DNA of 64,000 nucleotides from assembly GCF_001039355.2 (NCBI RefSeq), contig NW_019775422.1, positions 273,087 to 337,086 on the forward strand, read 5' to 3'. Made by a program: the position numbers and the translations under genes. A model generated the notes under the pieces. The model ran no database searches. It was not told the origin of the DNA and saw nothing but the letters and a program-made list of their open reading frames with translations. Every line of letters begins with the position of its first letter. Position 1 is the stretch's first letter. The stretch comes from Lingula anatina. Its lineage: Eukaryota; Brachiopoda; Lingulata; Lingulida; Lingulidae. Of the stretch, positions 50,101 through 61,647 are shown piece after piece.

Positions 50101-50948
50101 AAGAATTCAAAGCCATGCAAAACAAGATGTATGGATGGTGTTTGTTTAAATTTATAACTGATATAATGCACATTGCAGGTTGTGGACTTTGAGGGAAAAG
50201 GTCGAGGGGTGGTAGCAACCAAGCCATTTAAAAGAGGCGATTTTGTGGTGGAGTATGCAGGGGACTTGATAGACATTGAGGAGGCTAAGAGAAGGGATGC
50301 AAAATATGCCACAGATTCCAAGTATGGGTGCTACATGTACTACTTTGTCTTCAAGAACAAAAAATACTGGTTTGTATCATATTTTACACAATAGACATAG
50401 TATTTGTACATTAAAGACAATGGAAAAGGCAAGATTGACTGGGGAAGCTTTCTTGTCATTCTTTTATTTATATTTATGTTATTATTATTATTAACGATGT
50501 TGCCATTTTACTTTGTCAGCAACATGCTTTCAATATCTTGGTCGTTACAACATGGAAGACTGACTTCAGTAAAGGAAAATAATGCTAAATTTGTGGAGAA
50601 AATTTAGTGTCTATCACATTTTTGTGGATGGTTATGGGTGACATGACAGTTGGATAGATATATGAGAAAGCACTATAGAATTTATTGGATGCAAATTTCA
50701 AAATACATTACAGAGAATCTGTATTCTTTTCCAGTGTTGACGCCACAGCAGAATCGGGTCGCCTTGGAAGGCTTCTGAATCACAGCAGTAAATCTGGGAA
50801 CTGTACGACTAAACTTATAGGTGTAAATGACACACCACATCTTATACTGGTAGCTGCTGTAGACATAGAATGTGGGGAAGAATTGACCTACGATTATGGA
50901 GATAGGAGTAGAACCTCCATAGAAGCACATCCTTGGTTGAAGTCCTGA
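47123..50948 (+). CDS. KMT5A: Histone H4 lysine-20 monomethyltransferase (SET8/PR-Set7)
   Basis: KMT5A adds one methyl group to H4K20 on nucleosomes and controls chromatin compaction, S phase and mitosis. Exons by phase are 47123-47132, 47726-47799, 48126-48276, 48816-48938, 49229-49358, 49608-49695, 49895-49954, 50179-50369 and 50735-50948, giving 346 aa (human about 352 or 393). The SET region is residues 213-346: GKGRGVVATKPFKRGDFVVE, CYMYYF, RLGRLLNHS (N291-H292-S293) and EELTYDYGDRS, ending HPWLKS. The N-terminal part is basic and Ser-rich. A PIP-degron-like block MVTDYFPVRRSERRPK is at 173-188, and SPRITKFF (44-51) resembles a second PIP box. Poly(A) signals are at 50962 and 51068. Exon 1 is only 10 coding bases (ATGGTCAAAG) and is the least certain part. 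Confidence 0.93.
47886..48060. repeat. MITE-like dispersed repeat, copy 2
   Basis: It shares ordered blocks ('catatgaagcaagtgta', 'ataactagtaccagtgtct', 'cacatggcaaaa') with 20245-20480. It lies in KMT5A intron 2 and contains a C-run/A-run at 48001-48024. Confidence 0.5.
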
Positions 50949-51681
50949 TAATGACATTTTCAATAAAATTTACAAAATTTTCCGAAATTTTGAGTAGTGG
51001 ATAGGTTACTCTTTTTCAAAGAAAAAAACATCAGTATTGTCATAAGTGCACAGTCTTGCTATGCTCAAATAAACATTTGATGAAAGAATTGCAGATAATA
51101 CATTTAGTGTATGTACTTTTAATGTCAGTGGTCAGTCATTCTTCTCTCTTTGTGGGAAAGAATCTCAAGAGATTTTAATTTTACATTAGTTCTGCGATGT
51201 CTGATATTTTATTTATATCCATTTTGACATTTTAGAAGAAGTAAAGTTAAGTGTTAGTGCCTTTTTCTGTCAGAAATTAACATATCTGAGTTGTGAACAT
51301 TTTCAGTGGGATTCATTGAAGATAATTACTTAAATTTTGTAAATATATTTAGCCCAACGATTGATGTAGTTTTAAATAGTCATATCTTATAAAATTTCCA
51401 GTCTTACCATTTGAACGTTGTCTTAGCCTTATTGATGTATTTTACAGATTAAGGTTACAGGGTTTTTTTTCTGACTGGGAGAACTGTTTGTATAACCGTA
51501 AGTCAGTTTGAGTAGGCTTGAAATATGTTAAACCAAAGTTTTAGAATATATATAATAATTATTTATCTACAGTCTTGTTAATAATTTGGTGACATTATGA
51601 ATGCTAAAAACGGCTAAGTTACATTGATTGGCACAATTTAGAATTATCCTGCAGAAACATTATTTCAAACAAATATTGACA

Positions 51682-52697
51682 GTGGGTGGGTCCCTATGGG
51701 CGGCGGTTTATACAAAAATGCAAAACACGATTAGTCGTCATCGTTATCAGATCAGAAGGCAAAACACGACTGGTAGTCGTCAAAACGCAACTAGTCATCA
51801 AAACGCAACTAGTCATCAAAACGCAACTAGTCATCATCAAAACGCAACTTGTCATCATCAAAACGCAACTTGTCATCAAAACGCGATTTGACGCCAGATG
51901 GCGCACTCGGAACTACTCGGATGTCTCCGCACTCGACAATGAGTATGGAGCTTGCGGAATTGGCCGAGGATTGCCGATTGCAGATGGCGCCCATTGTACG
52001 AAAATCTAGGCCAAGTCACATGATCCACAGTGATCAAAATGGCGGACGTTATTGAAGCAGCATTATCATATTCATTGCTCGAACTCGAGAATTATCTCGA
52101 GTTCGAGATATTATTATATATATAATATCATTATTAGATTGTACGCGTAGAGATAATTCTCGAAATAATAAATAATTTAATAATTTATTAAATAATTTGG
52201 ACATGTTATAAATTAAAAAAAAAACAAAAACACACACTTGTGAAGCACTGCTTTATTGTTGTACTCATTTCACAAGTTCCAGATATTATTATATATATAA
52301 TATCATTATTAGATTGTACGCGTAGAGATAATTCTCGAGTTCGAGCGAGGAATATGATAATGCTGCTTCAATAACGTCCGCCATTTTGATCACTGTGGAT
52401 CATGTGACTTGGCCTAGATTTTCGTACAATGGGCGCCATCTGGCGTCAAATCGCGTTTTGATGACAAGTTGCGTTTTGATGATGACTAGTTGCGTTTTGA
52501 TGATGACAAGTTGCGTTTTGATGATGACTAGTTGCGTTTTGATGACTAGTTGCGTTTTGACGACTACTAGTCGTATTTTGCCTTCTGATCTGATAACGAC
52601 GACGACAAATCGTGTTTTCATTTCGACTGATCTGATAACGATGACGACTAATCGTGTTTTGCATTTTTGTATAAACCGCCGCCCATAGGTCCCACGG
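51682..52697. mobile_element. Foldback-type element with long inverted arms
   Basis: The outer left end 'gggtccctatgggcggcggt' is the inverted copy of the right end 'ccgccgcccataggtccca'. Arms of about 330-430 bp match inward to 'ctcgaactcgagaattatc'. Each arm carries a minisatellite of 'aaaacgcaactagtcatc' 18-21-bp units (51780-51885 and its complement at 52455-52565). The centre (52090-52350) contains a directly repeated 55-bp AT-rich block. No transposase is present, so it would be non-autonomous. A target-site duplication is not clear. Confidence 0.75.
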
Positions 52698-53163
52698 GTA
52701 TCTGATATTGATTGCGAGATAAATGAACAAGTTATTTATTTGATGACAGCAAGAAACACTTCTGATGAAAAATATTCTGATGAAAAAAATTGCCAAACGT
52801 GTTACAGTGAGCCTTCCCGTCAGAAAAAGAAAATTGCGAAGACCTGATTTTCAGCAAAGTCGGTAATGCGGCGTTTCAACTTTTTGTAACACAAAGAGCT
52901 TAAGCTCCCTTTACACTGGACGGCGTCCTTTCTGCGTCCCGTCGTACAGCCCGGTTTGAGAGTAAAAAAAAATAATACTTTACGTGGCGATACCTGGCCG
53001 ATCATTGAGCATTTAGTCTGCAAACGAAGCAATACTTGTGTCCCCTTTCTATGACCACAGAGATGCCAGCTTCATGGTCGCACAAAAGACGCAGAATGGA
53101 CGCCTTTCAGTGTAAATGGGTCTTGGGAACTTGTACGGACAATGCGTAAATGATTTATAAGAT

Positions 53164-55518
53164 TCAGTATCTAGAATGCTTAAGCTCCCGAAGTCTCTGG
53201 AAAGCCGTTTGCAGGGACATACCGGACCCCCCGTACACTGCGCGCATGTATCTGAAGCTCACGCTTTCCCCGGCGGACTGAGCTTGTCTGCGCCGTTCTT
53301 CCTCTTCTCTTTTCTTTCGTTCAGCCTCTTCCTTTTCTTTTTCTTGTTGTTCCTTGAGCTGCTGTTCTTTCTTTTGCTTTAGTTCTACCCTTTTCCTGTT
53401 TCTGAATGCGGCCAACTTCAATTCGTTTTCTCTTTCTTCGCTTTTCCGGGCATCGGACAATTCTTGCAGCTCTTTGACAAAAGCATCCACTCGGCTTTTG
53501 CAAATTATAGAAGTAGCTTTCTGAAGTAACCGAGCAAAATTGTAATTTACTAAACATTGAATTTAAGACCGTGTTTCTATGTGACGTAGATAAATATCTA
53601 AAGTACTGAATTTGCACAATCTTATGACAGTTTTTGCCCTACTGGCACTTACCAATTGTTCTCTCAGAATCGATCTTTTTCTCTCTCGGGCTAGATTCGC
53701 TGATCGACGGCGCCATGCATAACTGGGCTTAACTGGTGATACCACAGTACTGAAAGGTACAGAACTACGTCTTCCTTCCCCTGCCAAATGCTGGCCACTG
53801 ACAGTAGCTCTGTCCATCATATTCCAAAACATACTTTCAGTGTCTTTTGCTTGAAGAGATCTCGGACTATTTCGACTATCCGCGCTTTTTCGAGAAGGCT
53901 TGTGTCGTGGTGACTTTGTTTTCATTGAAGGAACTGATTTTGAGACTAACTCTATATCAGATGAGGGTAGGGTGTCGTCAAATTGGAAAGGGCGAATATT
54001 TGGAACTGATGCTGCTTGAACATTTGGTTGACTGGGTTCTCTTTCGATGCCAACTGATACTTCCTTTCGTTCCTCTACAATACATTGGCTACCATTATTC
54101 TTGTCCTTTGTTAGATCTTTCTCCCATGCAACTCTTGGTGTACTTTTGTTTTTTGTCTTAGATAAATCACCCGACCTAGCTTGTATACCTTTGGGCTTGC
54201 CAATCTGCTCTTTATTGCTTTTGTGTAGTTTCTCAAAGGCCTTTGTTTTCAGTGTGTATTCACTTTGTGGAGATCCCAGAAACGTACCACTTGGACCCGT
54301 GTGCCACACAGGACCGTCTTTTCGTTCAGAAGCAGTTTTGTCGAATCTGCCACCTGTATCAGACTCTAACTTCAGTTTGAACTCACACGCGACGCATCGG
54401 GAGTGTGAGCAACCCTTTCTTTTTGTTCTTCTTTTCGGGCTGCTCAATTTTGGACCATGACCAAAGTTGGTGCTCCCGGGGGCAAATGCATATCGGTCTT
54501 CGTCTTCATGTCCATTGGCTATTTGACACAGGAGAATGTATGGGTCGTCGTGTGAATGTGCACGGAGGAAAGACAATTTTTTATTGGAATATGGTCTCTG
54601 CGTCTTTCTCATGCTTTCCAGATAGTTTGTAATTTTTGTCATATCTTGTTGTATCTTTTTCAAATCTCTTTTTATTCTTACATCTTCAGGTAACGGTGAG
54701 TCTTCGTCTTCTTCTTTTGAATGATCTGAGACTGTCTCCGATTTATTATTATGTACATTGCAAAAACCATGCAGCTCCTCTTTGAATGTGTTGCTGCCGT
54801 CTTTTTCAGTAGTCGGGTGTGCGACAAAAACGCTTGATTCATCACATGACTTAGGGAACGCTTTTTGGGTTGAGTTGTCTACTTCNAACGGTGAGTCTTC
54901 GTCTTCTTCTTTTGAATGATCTGAGACTGTCTCTGATTTATTATTATGTACATTGCAAAAACCATGCAGCTCCTCTTTGAATGTGTTGCTGCCGTCTTTT
55001 TCAGTAGTCGGGTGTGCGACAAAAACGCTTGATTCATCACATGACTTAGGGAACGCTTTTTGGGTTGAGTTGTCTACTTCTTTCTTTTCATTTTCAAAGC
55101 CAGCTAAATGAAATTTCTCACTTTGATCAATCGAGTACAGTCCGTGAGGATCATTGCGGAGCTCCCCGTTTGCTTTGTACCGACTTCCAACTAACCTGTC
55201 ATCGTATACGTCAGTATCTATGTCATCGCGGCCATATTCGTATACGCCCGTTTTTGACATCATCCTCATTTTGTTTTGGGCAACTTGTACTAGGTGCATA
55301 TCGTGATTTAGCTTCCTATTGGCCTTGCATTTCAGTTGCTCAAGGCGGTCACATTCTACCAGCAGTTTTCGGAATTCTATGGCGTTTTTAGGGCACTCTA
55401 CCACCCGTGCCCCGCGATAGGCAGACGTCAAATCTAAACTGCGTCTGTCTGTCAAACGAGCTTTCTCAGATTGGCTCATATGGTGCTTGAAAATCATAAT
55501 TTTGCTGTCCAGTGCCAT
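53164..55518 (-). CDS. Unrecognised basic protein with C-terminal coiled coil
   Basis: Exon 1 runs 55518-53653 (donor GTAAGT) and exon 2 53520-53164, joined in phase 0, giving 740 aa as assembled. MALDSKIMIF at 55518 has a good Kozak context (AAAATGG); an in-frame ATG 16 codons upstream (55566) is an alternative. The N-terminal part (to about 105) is conserved-looking (YRGARVVECPKNAIEF, KLLVECDRLEQLK). The middle is Ser/Lys/Asp-rich and probably disordered, with a Cys cluster GCSHSRCVACEF. Exon 2 is a highly charged Glu/Lys/Arg coiled coil (about residues 645-700), then GESVSFRYMRAVYGGSGMSL. A 65-codon in-frame direct repeat contains an N at 54886 and is probably artefactual, which would leave 675 aa. 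A cytoskeletal or ciliary role is a guess. Confidence 0.78.
54692..55080. repeat. 194-bp direct duplication joined at a single N
   Basis: Positions 54692-54885 and 54887-55080 are identical except for one base seen by eye (tctccgat versus tctctgat). They are separated only by the N at 54886. 194 plus 1 equals 65 codons, so the host reading frame is unaffected. Confidence 0.95.
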
Positions 55519-55566
55519 TTTGAATAGTTTCCATGTAAACGTACAAATGCCTTGTTTTGACGTCAT

Positions 55567-55889
55567 AAAACGTGTAGACGAGAGACGTAACGTCGGTTTA
55601 CGTAATATTTACGTGTAGATCTTTGTCTATTTGCAACAGGAAGTTAGTTTTTAAATCAATGAAATATGAAAAATTAAAAGATAAATATAACATTAACAAA
55701 ATATTGATGATGATAACAGAAAATTGGTACTACAATAGCGTCGGAAAGGTGTGTCTCAACCAGTGTTGTTAAAACAAATAGTGAACATTATTTAGGCCTA
55801 TACGTACGTTGCTGAATTTTGCAGGAAAGTTTTTCGCTACGTAAAGATCTAATGCGCACTGCATACTTTTGATATCAACTATTATCATA
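55567..55889. promoter_or_regulatory. Candidate divergent promoter
   Basis: The region separates the minus-strand coiled-coil gene from a possible plus-strand first exon at 55890. It is CG-richer near 55560-55620 ('gacgagagacgtaacgtcgg'), including CRE-like 'acgtaa' and 'tgacgtca' at 55558-55564 (tgacgtcat). The support is positional. Confidence 0.35.
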
Positions 55890-58800
55890 ATGGCGCAACA
55901 TATAACTGTAAGAACTAACATTTTTCCTTGTTGCTCAAAAATCTGTCATAGACACTTTTCCCCGTAGGCTATCCCCTAAGGACTCTCAATATTATAGACA
56001 ATATTTTTTAAATTTAAAACAATTTCGGTAATTGAATATAATTTGATATTTAGAAAATACAGTTTAAATTAATTGTTCACTTATAACTAAAAGCTGAAAA
56101 CGTGATAGGTACATCCAACTTGTGGCTAAACCCATCTCATGTTTCCAGCAGTTGGAAGGTTAATGGGAAAATTTCATGTTTGTCTGAACGTGATACGGCA
56201 CTGGTAGGCCTACGTGTTCAGAATGTAAGCTTGTCTAGGCTTTAATATTGATTTAACTTTGACAAAAAGGGTCTAAAGCTGACGGGTCCAGGATATTACA
56301 TTTAGTAGTGTGTTCAGGATATCAAGAGAGAGAGGGGGATGTGAGACATGCATTATCTTTTCCCTTTTTTAATCCAGGAAATCAAAACCATTGATACATG
56401 CCCACGTTTTAATACCACAAGCAATTCACTTGCAGTTATCTAGAATTACTTGTTTCATGATGACATGAATTCCCAAAGAAAAACACAAATCAAACAATGA
56501 ACAAAAATACATCTCATAAACGCAATGTGATATTAAAGTCATTCAAGCAATAAACGTTAAATTGTTTTCTCACTCTTCCAATATTTGGTTTGCGTTTTTG
56601 CAGATATAATGCGATGATGACAGTTTCATATGTACCATGCACACATCAGGTTGAACACGATATATATGAACGTTTAATAATTCAAAGCATAGTTCAATAA
56701 GTCGGCCGATCAGTTGTGCGGTTGAAAAAATCATGTCCATTCTCAACTGCGACTTTGGTTTCTCTTGTTTTTCAGCGCCCCCATCGACCAGATTAAGTCG
56801 CACCTGCGCCATTTTGTCGAGGAAGGGAAGTAGAGTAACTTGTAGGGTAATTTCAGACCCTCCCACATATTGTATAGCTGTAGTCAGGGCTTCACCATGC
56901 CTCTGGCACAACTGGCGGACCCCTGGCAGAGGGTTGAGGTGCAATCCCTGCGACAGGTAAGCATAGGTGTCGCCGTCACCGACGCTCTTTGTCGCCCTTG
57001 TGCCAGGTTGCAGTGGACACCGAGTTAGCACTGTAACTTGGTTATTGTGACTTGTTCGAGGATTCATATATGAAAGCACGACGTTTGAATTCCTTTGTCA
57101 TTTTGTCTTTTACAAAGAAAGTACTTCTTGAACGTATTTATCTTGGTTTGCTTGATCTATCAGGTGCAAAATTCCATGAATAAGTATTGAGAAATACAAG
57201 CAAACGTGATTCATTGATGGAAATGTTAATTTAATGTATTCAGAATATAATGTCAGTCATAGTAAACATTTGTCAGAATTTTTTTAATTTAATTTTGAAC
57301 CACAGAAGCTTCTTTGCCTGCTCGACTGTTATACTATAGGGTAATAAACAGTTAGAGGCATGCCTTGCATCTGGGATTCCACTGCCGTTTTCAATAGTAC
57401 TTAACATGTTATTGCAATATCGGATGTTGACCCAGTGCACAAGATGTTGTACAGTTGTATAGTATATTGAAACAGTTCACTTGGCAAGGAAAGGAATGGG
57501 TGTATTGTGACATGTTTGAAAGCATCCATTTACTCTTTACGTTACTTTTTGTCATCGCTCATCAGTTGGAAATTGTATTTTTATATTAGATATATATAAT
57601 TAAATAGAAATAAATGGTGAATTAGCATTCTGCTGTGGTGACCAAGTCCAATAGTGAAGTGTCATTGCAGTCCCTCTATACATATTCATAGTTACATAGT
57701 TATAGCTATAACGGTGTTTTGCATGTACGAGTTATTAAGGTTTACCTCATTCAACTCACTGTGCTCTGCTTAACATACACATTACTAGTATTATGTTATA
57801 CACCTGACTTGAATGTTTACTTCAATTTTTCAGACGCCAAGCACAGAAGACATGCTTGTAGATGACCAAGAGGTAAGTTAAAGTAACACAATATTTAAAT
57901 TATTTTCATATATATAATTTAGATCATAACCCAATTTCACTTTCCATATCCCATATCAAAAAGGTATAACTATTAAAATCTATACTTTTTATATACAGAC
58001 AGTGTATGTTACTATATGTATTTTGATTACTTTGTAACTGTTGCTGTTGGACACATTTGTTGTTTATCCATTAATTGCCAAACCTTATTTTTGTATTACT
58101 TTGATTTTGTTTTTTCAAAAGGCAGTTTCTTTTTGTAAATCAGCATGATGAGATAACCTTTACAAAAGTTTGCGAATTTTTTATTTTATGTTTGTACTTT
58201 GGTTACATTCACCCTATAAGTGGAAAAGCTTATGTTTGTGGCTTTATGTATGTTATGTTTTCTTTTCAAAAACCAGCATGATTGTTTAATTTTTGTGAAA
58301 GTTATCAACTATTTGGCTTATTATTTATTATACACGTACATTTAAAACATGTTTTTGGCAACATTAACATTTTTTTATATATACATATAATTTCATTTTA
58401 TCTTATAAACTATAAGCAACATGAAAATAATACATGCCAGTCCTTCAGTTTTTTATCTGTCAGGGATGATAAGATTGACAGTTCTCCACCTTGTAAATAG
58501 TTAGATATATGTAACGTGAAAGTTGCATGTTTGTAGTACATTAGTTCAACTAAAGGGTTTTACATTTGCAAATTCGTAAGAAATCCTTCTTCGTATATAG
58601 TGACTATTGAGGCAATATAATCATTTGCTATTTTTTTTGCGCTCTTGTTGAATTTCATTTACATGGTAAAAAATATGATATACTGCAACATTCAGGTGTA
58701 TTTTTTATGTTCTCTTTTCTTGATAAGAGATTGATTTAAGGCTAGGTTTAATGAAGGAAATTCAGAATTAAAGCAGAGTTATGGGTATGATACATATGCT

Positions 58801-60957
58801 AATGGCATTTGATATTTCACCACATCTCCCCTTTGGCAACTTATCAGAAAACTTTTCGGTGAATTAGATGTACCATTTTGGAGAAATGACAAAAAGGAAA
58901 ATAATACACATTTTAATGACATCTGATAGTGTTTTTTGAATTTGAAAAATAATTGTTTCTTTATTTTATGATATAATCATATAACATTTGCAGCATAGTG
59001 CAAAGTTGAGTAACAGGCAGCTTGTAAAGGCAGCTGTAAGCAAAATTCAATGTCCTTAGCTTCTTGATCAACTTATACATGAATTATCAGAAAAATGGAT
59101 CAAAATATTACTTAGAATCCTTTATACACATTTATATTGTTTCTTAGCCAGTCTTGTGCATCTCTCAAGGGTCTTTTGCATGGCCTCTTTTGTCCTTAGA
59201 GTAGGAAGTACCAATCTATAATTGCTTAGTAGCATGCATACAAAAATTGATTATATTTCATATTCTGGTAATTAGTAACCCTATCCTCTATCCAGTAGAT
59301 TCTTTTCTGGATATTCCAAATATTTATCTCACAGGTCTTAGTTTGCACAATAAGGATCAGTGTCCTAAGGTAATCCAAGGACAGATCCAGAATAGGGGTG
59401 ATCCCCCCCCCATACCCCCCCCCCCCCCACACACACACACACACACACACTTTAAAATAATAAAAAAATTATCCAGAAAATAGCTATTTTAGAGTCGACA
59501 AATACCCCGTTCACACTACGCTCAGTTATCCGGATAAATTGCGAATTAGGTCACAATTCGAATAAATGCAGTAGTGTGAACGCAAGAGGATTTTTGTAAT
59601 GCGCATTTTCAAAATCCTGCAAGCGAGGTGGATTTCTAAGCGCGATCCGGATAACTTACCGGAATCGACACCTGTACAGACCTAACTGCGCATGTGTGCA
59701 GATAAGTGCGGGTATCTATGAACGCTTGTTTATTACTTTAGCGATTGCACCAAACGTATTTGGAGGTCACCATTCACTACAACATGAGGAAACAAACTTA
59801 TTTTGCCATCTTATGCTTCCCAAGAATGCTGGAATGTCTTTTTGAGATACATTTGCCGTCAGACTTTTTTGTTGGTATTTTGAGTTTTTCTGTGCGGCGC
59901 ATGCGCGAGTGTTCAAAACAGGAAGTTAAACCTGAAATTTTCAACGTGGGATTCGGATTTGCTTCGCGAGTGTGAACGCAATTCCGAATTGGATTCCTCA
60001 CGAAAAATCCGAATTACAGAAATGCGCATTTTTGCAACTGTAGTGTGAATGGGGTATAAGAAAGAGAAGAGAAACACTCCAGTGCATTTTAGGATGTTTA
60101 TAGAAAATAAAAGCCATAAACAATGGGTGTTGCAGAAATGTGTCTGATATGCTAATCAAATATACCTTTTCTGAACTTACCCTTACTTCCCATAGTTAGT
60201 CAATCATTAAACAGTTTTTGTTTTTCAAAGTAATGGGCAGTATGAAATGCTGCATAAAACATTCTGAATATTCAGAACATTGATAATTTATCAAATTGTC
60301 ACATATTTTCTGCTTTTGACCATAGAAATGTTTTGATCAGCTGACAACTTGCCCAGTGGATATACAAAAGTGTAAATAATTGTCTTTGTCTTTAGAAAGG
60401 TTGGGTACAGATATTAAGTTACTCGTTAAACATAAGGCATTATGTTTTCATCCCCATATATTGCTAATATTTAGTTAGGATGAGTAAGAATCATTTAGAC
60501 ATTTGTTTAGAACCAGGGTAGTTATGGACTTATATGTATACACAGTTATAAGCCTTATGTCAGTAAAGCATTTTGGCCAGTATTTAACAGACTTTTGAAA
60601 CAAATTGGTAATATGTTCGGATACAAGAAACAAAAGGAGTGTGATAGATTTAGCAAAGCATGCTAATCGGAGAGATCTTTATAGAAGGTAGTCACATGTT
60701 TAGCATGCATGTGTTATAACAGATATGCTATTCTTGATAATGAAAGCCAGTTAATCTGCTCCTTTATATTCATGAAATCTGAGGTTTGAATGTTATTTTA
60801 GTCAAAAGGCGACAGAGCAGAATAATAAGAAGGTGGATGCTTGGTAACATGCAAGTAAAAGATGAGGAAATAGCATGCCTTATTCTGCCCCGTTTTTCTT
60901 CCCTACTTTCTTTCCAGCCTTCTCTAAATTATCCACCAATCAGTCGAAAGAGAATGG
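55890..60957 (+). CDS. Tentative gene: four short phase-matched exons
   Basis: Candidate exons are 55890-55907 (ATGGCGCAACATATAACT, strong Kozak, donor GTAAGA), 57834-57872 (TPSTEDMLVDDQE, donor GTAAGT), 58994-59035 (HSAKLSNRQLVKAA, donor GTAAGC) and 60918-60957 (PSLNYPPISRKRM, donor GTGAGA). The first three join in phase 0 and the last leaves in phase 1. A further acceptor/donor pair at 63090-63159 may continue it beyond the window. All are short, so chance matches are possible. No family is recognised. Confidence 0.35.
56570..57067 (-). CDS. Unrecognised intronless 165-residue protein
   Basis: A continuous frame starts at the ATG at 57067 (MNPRTSHNNQVTVL), with an in-frame TGA upstream, and ends at 56570. 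Its translation has ordinary protein composition with alternating hydrophobic and charged residues (LTTAIQYVGGSEITLQVTLL, FLDKMAQVRLNLVDGG, AQLIGRLIELCFELLNVHIY), suggesting a helical fold. There is no signal peptide and no known motif. If the tentative plus-strand gene is real, this one lies in its first intron. It could be a small single-copy gene or a retrocopy. No function is offered. Confidence 0.5.
   Translation of the reverse strand: MNPRTSHNNQVTVLTRCPLQPGTRATKSVGDGDTYAYLSQGLHLNPLPGVRQLCQRHGEALTTAIQYVGGSEITLQVTLLPFLDKMAQVRLNLVDGGAEKQEKPKSQLRMDMIFSTAQLIGRLIELCFELLNVHIYRVQPDVCMVHMKLSSSHYICKNANQILEE
59404..59451. repeat. Poly(C) and (CA)n tract
   Basis: C-runs interrupted by 'ata' pass into about nine CA units. 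Confidence 0.9.
59505..60054. mobile_element. Non-autonomous TIR element (MITE), 550 bp, TA target duplication
   Basis: The left end CCCCGTTCACACTAC and the right end GTAGTGTGAATGGGG are inverted matches at 14 of 15 positions. Both are flanked directly by TA (59503-59504 and 60055-60056). Sub-terminal 'agtgtgaacgcaa' occurs twice (59573 and 59971). Internal frames carry no transposase. A TA duplication is used by Tc1/mariner and some other superfamilies, so the source is open. Confidence 0.85.
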
Positions 60958-61552
60958 GTGAGAGTTTTTCAGATAGGCCTGTGAAGCAGTTTATGTGAAA
61001 GAATAGAGTTACTGAAGTAAAAAAAAGCTTAGGAAAGTTATATGCATTTGTGCGATTTATGTGCATGAATAGACTTACAAAAGTTTTTTAAAAAAAAGCT
61101 TATAGGAATGTTGTTTGTCTGATGAAAATACAATAAGATCATGCACGGATATTTTGGCAGCACAAGCAGGACCTGAAGGGCCCAAGTTGTACGTCAGAAG
61201 TGAATCCTCTTGGCTGACAGCTATGTACCTGGTCATCAGTTGTGGCACCTTGCTGTCTGACCTAAGCTAGCTAACGTGACCTTTTTTAGGCCACATTAAT
61301 TGCACTTCTTGTCTCTAAAAAAGAGTTGGATTTGTAAATGTATTGACTAGTAGTAAAATATTCTTTTAACATTTTTTTTGGTCATAAATTGACATACTTA
61401 TCTGCCCCAGTTATATACAGCACATAAAGCAAAAATATACATTGATTCGAACTTTGATAAAATTTATAAAGGTTGATTTTAGCCTAAAATGACTGGTCAG
61501 TCATTACGACAGCAACCATTTCCCTGTAGGCTCCAATGGAAATATCAACATC

Positions 61553-61622
61553 AGGTACACTCCAGAAACTGTTGATGGCAAAAGTAAGCATTTTGGGGAT
61601 CTTAAACCTATGGAGTGTACCT
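61553..61622. mobile_element. 70-bp miniature TIR hairpin
   Basis: AGGTACACTCCA at 61553 is inverted perfectly as TGGAGTGTACCT at 61611-61622. The interior has no coding. It is probably a very short MITE or the end of one. Confidence 0.6.
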
Positions 61623-61647
61623 TTAATATCCAGAATATAGACTTCGG

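Noticed and set aside
51780-51890. CRISPR-like array
   Set aside because: Units are contiguous, without unique spacers of equal length, in an animal genome. It is a minisatellite.
51628-52796. Open frames of repeated KTQLVI or VLMTSC in the foldback element
   Set aside because: These are translations of the 18-21-bp minisatellite in both orientations, not genes.
53176-53382. Plus-strand frame rich in Leu/Phe/Ser
   Set aside because: It is the complement of the Glu/Lys-rich coiled-coil exon.
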